DNA of 6,342 nt. Origin: Rhodospirillales bacterium (GTDB lineage Bacteria; Pseudomonadota; Alphaproteobacteria; MPNO01; UBA2964). This document shows positions 1 through 5,491 of this stretch, piece after piece. The stretch spans positions 2,943 to 9,284 of the forward strand of contig PBWY01000005.1 of NCBI GenBank assembly GCA_002727395.1, read 5' to 3'. Within the stretch, counting starts at the first letter, position 1. Each line of letters begins with the position of its first letter. A program made the position numbers and the translations under genes. The notes beneath the pieces are model-generated. The model was not told the DNA's origin. It did no database searches and saw nothing but the letters and a program-made list of their open reading frames with translations.

Positions 1-173
1 GGTTGGCTAGTGATCGGGCAGAGGCTAGTGAATTCAGGGCAAGTAAAACGTATAAGGTATAATTGCCCTTCTTGAGGGTTGGGGACCCGCTCAAGTATAG
101 CCTTTTCGGGTGAAGTTGGTAATTCTGTTTCCTGTCCAAGCTGTTTTAGTGTTTCACCTATATTTTTAGTCAT
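1..173 (-). CDS. queF: QueF, NADPH-dependent preQ0 reductase (7-cyano-7-deazaguanine reductase), partial
   Basis: The first 57 codons of a gene that leaves the window at base 1. By family knowledge, QueF is a cytoplasmic tunnelling-fold enzyme that reduces the nitrile of preQ0 to the aminomethyl group of preQ1 with two NADPH, the last soluble step before insertion into tRNA. The translation has the family N-terminus: LGQETELPTSPEKA, then LERVPNP, then FTCPEFTSLCPITSQ at the edge. Cys52 in the SLCP motif aligns with the catalytic thioimide-forming Cys of Bacillus QueF. Having this Cys near residue 50 marks the short unimodular type (about 150-165 aa), not the long E. coli type. The ATG at 173 is preceded by GGTGAT at 5 nt spacing and lies 15 bp after the tgt stop. 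The usual Gly of the TGQ motif is Ser here. The C-terminal half, with the other active-site residues, is not visible. Confidence 0.95.
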   Translation of the reverse strand, partial: MTKNIGETLKQLGQETELPTSPEKAILERVPNPQEGQLYLIRFTCPEFTSLCPITSQ

Positions 174-178
174 AAGTT

Positions 179-184
179 ATCACC
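179..184 (-). promoter_or_regulatory. Ribosome binding site of queF
   Basis: On the minus strand GGTGAT, complementary to the 16S rRNA tail, ends 5 nt before the queF ATG. It sits in the 15-bp gap after the tgt stop codon. It supports this start and shows that queF, unlike tgt, has its own recognisable Shine-Dalgarno site. Confidence 0.6.
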
Positions 185-188
185 ATTC

Positions 189-1328
189 TTAGTTTGTTTC
201 CGATACAATTGGCCCGGCTTCCTGTTGTTCTTCAAACAATTTGATGAAGTTACTCAGTGATTGCTCGGCAATTGCCCTTCTAATGTCTGACATTAAAGAT
301 TGATAGTAATGGAGGTTATGAATAGTCAAAAGCATTCCTGCAAGCATTTCTCCTGACTTAACAAGATGGCTGAGATAAGCTCTACAATAATTTTGACAAA
401 CACGACAATTGCACCCAGCATCCAAAGGTCTGTCATCATCAGCATGTCGCGCATTTCTTAAGTTGAGTGAACCCCCGCGAACATATGCCTGGCCAGTTCT
501 TCCTGATCTCGTTGGAATAACACAATCAAACATATCAACGCCTCTTTTTACCGCCCCAACAATATCTGCTGGTTTTCCAACTCCCATTAGGTAATGCGGT
601 CGCAATTTTGGTAAGTAAGGGATTGTATTTTCTAAAACATCAAACATTGCATCTTGCGGTTCGCCAATTGCCAATCCGCCTACAGCATAACCATCAAACC
701 CTGTATCTACCAAGCGGGCAGCTGATTCTCGCCGGAGTTCTGGGAATACACTGCCCTGTACAATCCCAAAAATTCCGTAGCCGGGTCTTTGTTGAAACGC
801 GGACTTACTGCGAGCAGCCCAACGCATGGACAGTTCCATAGATTGCCGCGCTTTATCTTGGGTGACCGGCCACTCCGTGCATTCATCTAGAACCATTGTT
901 ATATTTGAACCCAACATATTTTGGATTTCACTAGAACGTTCTGGTGTAAGTTCTATTTTTTTTCCATCGATGTGTGATCGGAAAATAACGCCATGTTCTT
1001 TTATTGTTTGACGGTCTCGAAGTGAAAATACCTGATATCCTCCTGAATCTGTCAAAATAGGTTTTTGCCAGTTCATGAATTTGTGTAGCCCACCAAGTCT
1101 AGAAATTCTTTCAGCGGTAGGGCGCAGCATCAAGTGATATGTGTTACCTAAAATAATTTCTGCGCCAGTTGCTGATACATCTTCCGGCATTACAGCTTTA
1201 ACGGTCCCCCCCGTGCCGACAGGCATAAACGCTGGTGTTTGAACTTCGCCGTGTGCTGTCTTAAGGCACCCCCTACGGGCTAAACCGTCTGTACCGAGGA
1301 TATCAAATTTTATACCAGAGTTTGTCAT
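189..1328 (-). CDS. tgt: Tgt, bacterial tRNA-guanine transglycosylase
   Basis: A complete 379-aa protein of normal length for bacterial Tgt. It is a TIM-barrel enzyme that exchanges the wobble guanine 34 of Asp, Asn, His and Tyr tRNAs for preQ1. The residues known from Zymomonas Tgt are all present: general base Asp94 (LTDSGGYQVFSL), Asp148 in VLDEC, Gln191 in IVQGS, Gly217-Gly218 in AVGGLAIGE, and the nucleophile Asp268 in MFDCVIPTR. The zinc site is Cys306, Cys308, Cys311 and His337. Cys150 and Ile221 sit where bacterial enzymes have Cys and Val, which suggests preQ1 rather than queuine specificity (inference). The ATG is 2 bp after the queA TAA stop and has no clear Shine-Dalgarno, so translation is probably coupled to queA. 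queF follows 15 bp downstream. No truncation or missing residue was seen. Confidence 0.98.
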   Translation of the reverse strand: MTNSGIKFDILGTDGLARRGCLKTAHGEVQTPAFMPVGTGGTVKAVMPEDVSATGAEIILGNTYHLMLRPTAERISRLGGLHKFMNWQKPILTDSGGYQVFSLRDRQTIKEHGVIFRSHIDGKKIELTPERSSEIQNMLGSNITMVLDECTEWPVTQDKARQSMELSMRWAARSKSAFQQRPGYGIFGIVQGSVFPELRRESAARLVDTGFDGYAVGGLAIGEPQDAMFDVLENTIPYLPKLRPHYLMGVGKPADIVGAVKRGVDMFDCVIPTRSGRTGQAYVRGGSLNLRNARHADDDRPLDAGCNCRVCQNYCRAYLSHLVKSGEMLAGMLLTIHNLHYYQSLMSDIRRAIAEQSLSNFIKLFEEQQEAGPIVSETN

Positions 1329-1330
1329 TT

Positions 1331-2356
1331 TTATTTTTTGCGTTCTAGAAGGGAAGCATCACCGTAGGAATAAAATCGATAGCCGGATTTAATCGCATAT
1401 TCGTAAGCAGACTTTATTCTTTCCAAACCAGTAAATGCGGCAACTAGCATGATCAGGGTAGATCGGGGTAGATGAAAGTTTGTAATAAGCCTGTCAACAA
1501 TCTTGAACTTGTAACCTGGAGTTATGAAAATATCTGTTTCACCCTCAAATGGCTCGAGTTCTCCATTTTCGTTTACGGCTGACTCCAGTAACCGCAAGAC
1601 CGTAGTACCACAAGCTGTAACTCGACCGCCCACTTTGCGGGCTAAGTTTATTCGTTCCACTGATTCTTTATTCAATTTTCCCCATTCAGAGTGAATTACG
1701 TGGTCATGAATATTTTCAACTTTTACTGGTAAAAAAGTACCAGCTCCAACGTGGAGAGTTAACTCAACAACATCAATGCCTGTGAATTTAATTTTTTCTA
1801 TTAGTTCTTTTGAAAAGTGAAGTCCCGCAGTGGGAGCGGCAACAGCACCTAAATTAGATGCATAAACTGTTTGATAATTTAGTTCATCGAGGTTTGTACT
1901 ATTATTTTTCCTCTTAATGTATGGAGGCAAGGGCATATTTCCATGCTTATTTAGGTTATTGAATAATTCTTTTCCAGAGAAACTAACAACGATTTCCCCA
2001 TTTTCTTTCTTTTCTAAAACAGTTGCTGCAAAACTGGTTGAAAAATTAATGCTATCCCCCGTTCGGAGCTTTCGTGCAGGCTTGGCAAAGGCACACCAAG
2101 TTTTATCGCTGTTTAATTTATGTAAAGTTATTTCAATTGACGTTTTATTGCGAAGCCCTTGAAGACGGGCAGGAATGACCTTGGTATTATTTAAAACGAG
2201 GATGTCTTTAGAAGACATAATATTCGGCAAGTCTCTAATTGTTAAATTTCTTAAACATTCTCCTATATGGAGTAATTTGGCTGCATCTCTTGGGGTGCAC
2301 GGTTCTTGAGCTATTAACTTCTTCGGAAGTTTAAAATCAAAGCAATCAGTTTTCAT
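1331..2356 (-). CDS. queA: QueA, SAM:tRNA ribosyltransferase-isomerase
   Basis: A complete 341-aa protein, close to the family length of about 340-356 aa. QueA transfers and rearranges the ribosyl part of S-adenosylmethionine onto preQ1 already in tRNA, giving epoxyqueuosine. Family motifs occur in order: FDFKLPKKLIAQEP at 6-19, VLNNTKVIPARL at 54-65, MPLPPYIKR at 141-149, YQTVYA at 161-166, GAVAAPTAGLHF at 170-181, LHVGAGTFLPV at 201-211, HSEW at 222-225, ACGTTVLRLLES at 248-259, ITNFHLPRSTLIMLV at 291-305 and the C-terminal YSYGDASLL. The last motif is slightly unlike the usual FGDAML. It is the first gene of the queA-tgt-queF run. Its start lies next to a 106-bp divergent gap. No strong Shine-Dalgarno precedes the ATG, but the N-terminal motif fits this start. 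Confidence 0.98.
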   Translation of the reverse strand: MKTDCFDFKLPKKLIAQEPCTPRDAAKLLHIGECLRNLTIRDLPNIMSSKDILVLNNTKVIPARLQGLRNKTSIEITLHKLNSDKTWCAFAKPARKLRTGDSINFSTSFAATVLEKKENGEIVVSFSGKELFNNLNKHGNMPLPPYIKRKNNSTNLDELNYQTVYASNLGAVAAPTAGLHFSKELIEKIKFTGIDVVELTLHVGAGTFLPVKVENIHDHVIHSEWGKLNKESVERINLARKVGGRVTACGTTVLRLLESAVNENGELEPFEGETDIFITPGYKFKIVDRLITNFHLPRSTLIMLVAAFTGLERIKSAYEYAIKSGYRFYSYGDASLLERKK

Positions 2357-2462
2357 TTTTTGACAATGCTTTTAAAGGTTGATCTTTTTAGCAATATTGT
2401 TGGTGGTCCTGATAAACACAATAAAGAGTGATATACATAGTTTTTTCAAGCGTAATTGAAGT
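2357..2462. promoter_or_regulatory. Divergent intergenic region between queA and the EamA transporter gene
   Basis: This 106-bp AT-rich gap must hold the promoters of the minus-strand queuosine operon and the plus-strand transporter, unless they start inside the genes. The best minus-strand candidate is TTGAAA (2444-2449) with TTTATT (2420-2425) at 18-bp spacing, matching the sigma-70 consensus 5/6 and 4/6. A TTGACA at 2360-2365 on the plus strand has no good -10 partner. The plus-strand promoter was not resolved. An 8-bp palindrome, CAATATTG at 2392-2399, may be chance. No preQ1 riboswitch-like hairpin and pseudoknot was seen in the queA leader. Confidence 0.4.
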
Positions 2463-3377
2463 ATGAAAAATAATAAAACTAAATTGTCGGAAATTCCGAG
2501 GGTTGTCCCTGAAGGTACTAAGGGCATTGGCCTTATGCTTGGCTCTGCGGCTTCTATTTCAGGAGCTAATGGTACCGTCCAGTATCTCTCCCAGGGCATT
2601 CATGTTTTTGAAATAGCATTTTTCCGTCAGCTTTTTGGACTTATATTGATGACTACTATTTTTTTACGTGGTGGGTTCCGCCCTCTGTTTACAAAGAAAA
2701 TTTGGTTACATCTTATACGCTCTATTTTAAATGTACTTTCCATGCTGGCCTTTTTTTATGGTTTGAGTCTTGAGCCCTTAGCTAAGGTAATATCTTTAGC
2801 GCTTACTGCCCCTTTATTCGCGACGCTTGGAGCAGTGATATTTTTAAAGGAAAGGATGACACCTGCACGTTGGGCGGCTATTTTTATTGGTGCCGTTGGT
2901 GCGTTGATAATTCTTAGGCCCGGAATACAAACCGTATCCCTCGGAGCTCTCATGGTCCTTGTGTCGAATATGTTGTGGGCCGTGACTTTGGTGGTGATAA
3001 AAGTTTTGACCCGGACCGATACATCTGTAACCGTTGCGCTTTATTCAAGCCTTTTACAGGCGCCTATGGCCTTTATTTTTGCCTTTTTTGTTTGGCAATG
3101 GCCTTCTCTTGACCAGTTGGCATGGCTGATATTATTGGCGATTCTAGGTACCATTTCTCAGTTGGCGCTTGCCGAGGCATTTCATCATGCTGATGCAACA
3201 TTAGTATTGCCGGCGGATTTTACTAAGGTAATTTGGGGAAGTTTGATTGGATATTTTTGTTTTAATCAAATCCCTGAAATTTGGGTTGGCGTCGGTGCGG
3301 TCGTCATTTGTCTAGCAGTTTTTTATAACGCCTATTTTGAAGCACAAAATTCAAGCTCAGGGAGCTCGACCCCGTAA
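2463..3377 (+). CDS. EamA/DMT-family inner-membrane transporter
   Basis: A 304-aa hydrophobic protein of the drug/metabolite transporter superfamily, built as two EamA repeats of five helices. Helices can be placed at about 21-40, 47-68, 82-101, 105-128, 136-151, 159-180, 188-209, 217-237, 247-266 and 273-291. The end of the first repeat has the typical family pattern: a TAPLFATLGAVIFLKER stretch (115-131), then a Trp-Ala-rich helix ending in LILRPG-like residues (148-154). The substrate cannot be read from sequence; relatives export or import amino acids, S-adenosylmethionine, riboflavin or other metabolites. The gene is divergent from queA, and its last 46 bp overlap the convergent metallopeptidase gene. 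No good Shine-Dalgarno precedes the ATG, but the N-terminal soluble stretch of about 20 residues is normal. A hydrophilic Ser-rich tail ends the protein. Confidence 0.9.
   Translation: MKNNKTKLSEIPRVVPEGTKGIGLMLGSAASISGANGTVQYLSQGIHVFEIAFFRQLFGLILMTTIFLRGGFRPLFTKKIWLHLIRSILNVLSMLAFFYGLSLEPLAKVISLALTAPLFATLGAVIFLKERMTPARWAAIFIGAVGALIILRPGIQTVSLGALMVLVSNMLWAVTLVVIKVLTRTDTSVTVALYSSLLQAPMAFIFAFFVWQWPSLDQLAWLILLAILGTISQLALAEAFHHADATLVLPADFTKVIWGSLIGYFCFNQIPEIWVGVGAVVICLAVFYNAYFEAQNSSSGSSTP
3332..3377. other. Tail-to-tail 46-bp overlap of two convergent genes
   Basis: The last 14 codons plus stop of the EamA transporter and the last codons of the metallopeptidase are read from opposite strands of the same DNA. 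On the transporter side it encodes the Ser-rich tail; on the other it encodes the end of the metallopeptidase (ELEFCASK). A short inverted repeat, AGCTC-AGG-GAGCT near 3354-3366, is too weak, and lacks a T-run, to be called a terminator. Confidence 0.8.
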
Positions 3378-4081
3378 CTATGAAGCCTATATCCATTAAG
3401 GCGAAGCCAAGCACGCCCCTCATCAACATTATTTGACAACGACCGAACGATATTCCAGAAAGTTTCTGAGTGATTCATCTCCTTTAGATGTGCCACTTCG
3501 TGGCTCACTATGTAGTCCGATACAAAACGAGGTGCCATGATGATACGCCAAGAAAAACTAAGGTGCCCTGAACTTGAGCAGCTTCCCCATCGACTTTTCG
3601 TATCGCGAATTGTTAATCTACTGTAGCCGAGCCCTAGGAGAGCAGTTTTTTCATCCACAATAGTCTTTAGTGTGCACCCTGCTTCTCGTTTGTACCAGTC
3701 AAATATGGCTCTTGATAACTCCTTTTTTGGAGCGGCCACCATCAAATTTTGCCCTTCGCACCAAACATCCGAACATGTCTCGGTAACATGGTAAATTTTC
3801 AGCGGTTGGTCAAATAGTCGAATTATTGAACCATCACAGAATGGGATTGGATCAGGGTGCATTTTGAGTTTTTTAGAAATCCAGTAGGTTTTTTGTTCCA
3901 GAAATAACAATCCGTCTTTTAATTTTATAAAATTCGGGAGAACCAGTTCAACTTGTCCGATTCCTGGTAATATCCTAATTTTTAGTCGACGAGATCTTGG
4001 ACTCCTCCTAATAAGAATTATTATTTTCTTTCCATTAGGTAGATCCAGAATTGTGCTGTTTGAGTTCAATTTATTAAACAT
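3332..4081 (-). CDS. YgjP/DUF45-type (M48-like, SprT-like) zinc metallopeptidase
   Basis: A 249-aa soluble protein with the features of the YgjP family (DUF45, PF01863). The N-terminal part holds the basic RRSPRSRRLKIRI stretch (25-37), typical of the family. The C-terminal domain has RDTKSRWGSCSS (159-170) followed by the zinc motif HEVAH at 194-198 (metal ligands His194 and His198, catalytic Glu195) and the usual NHSETFW (203-209), where His204 is the expected third ligand. The family is annotated as metal-dependent hydrolase. E. coli YgjP has been reported to act on UTP, so peptidase activity is not assured. No signal peptide or membrane helix was seen, so it is probably cytoplasmic. Its start is 27 bp from the divergent DUF123 gene and its end overlaps the transporter gene. 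No Shine-Dalgarno is evident. Confidence 0.92.
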   Translation of the reverse strand: MFNKLNSNSTILDLPNGKKIIILIRRSPRSRRLKIRILPGIGQVELVLPNFIKLKDGLLFLEQKTYWISKKLKMHPDPIPFCDGSIIRLFDQPLKIYHVTETCSDVWCEGQNLMVAAPKKELSRAIFDWYKREAGCTLKTIVDEKTALLGLGYSRLTIRDTKSRWGSCSSSGHLSFSWRIIMAPRFVSDYIVSHEVAHLKEMNHSETFWNIVRSLSNNVDEGRAWLRLNGYRLHSYGVELPELEFCASK

Positions 4082-4108
4082 TAGAGATTAATTTAAGAAT
4101 TCTAAAAA
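4082..4108. promoter_or_regulatory. 27-bp divergent gap between the metallopeptidase and DUF123 genes
   Basis: The two start codons are separated by only 27 very AT-rich bases. This is too short for two full non-overlapping promoters, so at least one promoter must extend into a neighbouring coding region, or the promoters overlap. On the minus strand TAGAAT (4099-4104) resembles a -10 box but has no good -35 at 16-18 bp. For the DUF123 gene, AAGAA at 4095-4099 is a weak Shine-Dalgarno, 9 nt before the ATG. Confidence 0.35.
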
Positions 4109-4597
4109 ATGATGCAATTAGATAAAATTTCTAAATTACCTGGTGCGTATGTAATACTAGTTGAGTTAAAAACTTCCTATCAAAGCGAAATTGGATCTTT
4201 GGGTAATATAAAATTTTCTGCGGGCCATTATTTTTATTTTGGTAGTGCGCGAGGTCATGGTGGAATGCAGGCGAGAGTTCAACGGCATATCAGAGCTAAA
4301 AAACAATTGCATTGGCACGTGGATTGGCTTTTGTTATCAGGTACTGTAATTAAAGTCTTGTTGGTTGCTGGCGGGGGGGAGTGCAATCTCCGCCAAAAAG
4401 CCGACTTAATCGATGATTTAAAGGTAATTGCCCCGGGTTTTGGGAGCAGTGACTGCGATCAATGCCAGGCACACCTTTTGGCTGTCAATGGAGGTGGTTC
4501 AGACACCCTCAAAAAGTTGCAAGGTGTTACTGGTGGTGGAATTTATTCTGCAACCTCTTTTTTTCCTATCACCGCAGCACACCCAGCTATTGTTTGA
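4109..4597 (+). CDS. Stand-alone DUF123 (GIY-YIG-like) protein
   Basis: A 162-aa protein whose first 125 residues match the DUF123 family, a branch of the GIY-YIG nuclease fold best known from archaea, where it also occurs fused to endonuclease III. Visible family landmarks are GAYVILVEL (12-20), IGSLG and the AGHYFYFGSA motif (39-47; Tyr43 to Gly45 in the YIG position), ARVQRH with Arg56, HWHVDWLL (68-75), Glu91 in GGGECNL, and GFGSSDCDQCQAHL (110-123) with Cys116, Cys119 and His122. Tyr14, Arg56 and Glu91 are plausible catalytic residues by analogy with GIY-YIG nucleases; activity is not demonstrated for the family to my knowledge. Residues after about 126 form a Gly/Ser-rich tail with no recognised domain, and the last part overlaps the convergent gene by 55 bp. 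Two ATG codons in tandem are possible starts. A G7 run at 4373-4379 lies just before the Glu91 codon. Confidence 0.88.
   Translation: MMQLDKISKLPGAYVILVELKTSYQSEIGSLGNIKFSAGHYFYFGSARGHGGMQARVQRHIRAKKQLHWHVDWLLLSGTVIKVLLVAGGGECNLRQKADLIDDLKVIAPGFGSSDCDQCQAHLLAVNGGGSDTLKKLQGVTGGGIYSATSFFPITAAHPAIV
4543..4597. other. Tail-to-tail 55-bp overlap of DUF123 and dehydrogenase genes
   Basis: The last 18 or so codons of the plus-strand DUF123 gene and of the minus-strand dehydrogenase gene share the same DNA. It includes a seven-T run (4558-4564), read as Lys-Lys codons in the dehydrogenase. No separate terminator hairpin was found between the two genes. Confidence 0.8.
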
Positions 4598-5439
4598 CGC
4601 ATGGTTCGTTTTTTATCCACGGTCTCGCGTATTTCCGAGGCGAAAGGTGATTTTGTCATAAGACGGTATAAATCAGCTGCTCCCTGATGAAAACCGGGCG
4701 GCATTGCAATTGTTCTAAATGTTTTGGCTATTTCTTCCATTTCGCCTATATAACGATCAGAAACGGCGGGAAGGGCAGGGGGCATAGCCTCCATGCGTTT
4801 GTAAATAGCCGTTTGGCTGTAAATAAGTTCATTATGCAACTCCTCGGATACGTTTAATTTTTCAGCGGCCATTAATACGGCAGCATGAAGCGCACTAGTA
4901 CCTTTTGTTATACCTGCATAACACATCTTAATAGCAGAGGCGGTACCAGCTGTGACACCGCATTGCTTAACTTCAATACCGCACCCGTCAAAGATATCCA
5001 TCTTTTCTGCACCGCTTCCACTTACAAAAAATCGCGTTGGTACAGAAGCGCCGGGAGGATTGCCGACAATTCCTCCGTCAATATAATCGGCTCCCGCGCC
5101 TTCTATAATAGCCCCAATTTTTAAGGCTGTTTCCGGGGATACCGCGTTACAATCAAAATAAAGTGGGGCTAATCCAGTTTCTTTCATCTTCGCGGCAATT
5201 AGCTCGGCCTGAGCCAATGCGTCTCCCGGGGGTAAAATTGAAAATACAATGTCCGCTTCCGCTAATGCCAAAGTGATTGAACCACAATCCCGAAACCCAG
5301 CATCAGCGGCACGTTGGCGTGTTATTGTACTGCGACCCTCCAAGGCGGTAATAATTTTGAAACCATTGTCTCGGAATGCTTTTCCAGTTGCTGCTCCCAT
5401 CTCGCCAGGGCTTAAAATGGCGACATTTTTGATTGTCAT
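4543..5439 (-). CDS. NAD(P)-dependent 6PGDH/3-hydroxyisobutyrate dehydrogenase-like protein with DUF1932 domain
   Basis: A 298-aa cytoplasmic oxidoreductase. An N-terminal Rossmann domain starts at once with the nucleotide-binding loop VAILSPGEMGAATG (7-19); SPGEMG replaces the classic GxGxxG, as is usual in DUF1932 relatives. After strand 2, EGRS (34-37) with Arg36 favours NADP over NAD (inference). Other family marks are FSILPPGDA (66-74), DCNAVSPET (96-104), the substrate-loop motif DGGIVGNPP (121-129), and Lys171 in GTASAIKMCYAG, the expected catalytic lysine. Residues from about 190 to 262 fit the C-terminal DUF1932 helical domain. The substrate is unknown; the family acts on beta-hydroxyacid-like compounds. 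I chose the ATG at 5439 because AAAGGA lies 7 nt upstream and the Rossmann strand follows directly. An in-frame ATG at 5532 would overlap the upstream MFS gene and add 31 residues with no family match. It may be co-transcribed with the MFS gene 52 bp upstream. Confidence 0.93.
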   Translation of the reverse strand: MTIKNVAILSPGEMGAATGKAFRDNGFKIITALEGRSTITRQRAADAGFRDCGSITLALAEADIVFSILPPGDALAQAELIAAKMKETGLAPLYFDCNAVSPETALKIGAIIEGAGADYIDGGIVGNPPGASVPTRFFVSGSGAEKMDIFDGCGIEVKQCGVTAGTASAIKMCYAGITKGTSALHAAVLMAAEKLNVSEELHNELIYSQTAIYKRMEAMPPALPAVSDRYIGEMEEIAKTFRTIAMPPGFHQGAADLYRLMTKSPFASEIRETVDKKRTMRQTIAGCAAVIGKKEVAE

Positions 5440-5446
5440 GGCTAAG

Positions 5447-5452
5447 TCCTTT
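5447..5452 (-). promoter_or_regulatory. Ribosome binding site deciding the dehydrogenase start
   Basis: AAAGGA on the minus strand, 7 nt before the ATG at 5439, is the best Shine-Dalgarno in the window. It fixes the start of the DUF1932 dehydrogenase and argues against the longer in-frame start at 5532. Confidence 0.75.
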
Positions 5453-5491
5453 AAAAAATTATCTGATCTTAAGTCAGGGAAGGAATTTCGG

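Noticed and set aside
409..1011. Three plus-strand open frames of 61-77 codons within tgt
   Set aside because: They are antisense to the well-conserved Tgt protein and have no family resemblance or good ribosome site.
2357..2462. Possible preQ1 riboswitch in the leader of queA
   Set aside because: The minus-strand leader has no recognisable preQ1-I or preQ1-II pattern: no short GC hairpin followed by an A-rich tail and pairing segment near a ribosome site. The leader is mostly AT-rich and unstructured by eye.
2372..2599. A 75-codon minus-strand open frame across the queA/transporter gap
   Set aside because: Much of it is antisense to the start of the clear EamA transporter, and its translation resembles no family. 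It is most likely a shadow frame.
3354..3366. Terminator hairpin between the transporter and metallopeptidase genes
   Set aside because: The stem is only five base pairs and no T-run follows on either strand.
4558..4564. A7 run in the dehydrogenase gene as a programmed frameshift site
   Set aside because: It lies a few codons before the stop, no upstream Shine-Dalgarno-like stimulator or downstream hairpin was seen, and a shift would change only the last residues.
4428..4661. Plus-strand open frames in other registers at the DUF123 gene end
   Set aside because: They overlap the DUF123 and dehydrogenase genes, are rich in Trp/Phe/Cys without domain pattern, and look like out-of-frame readings. 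They do not show a frameshift, since the DUF123 domain is intact in its own frame.
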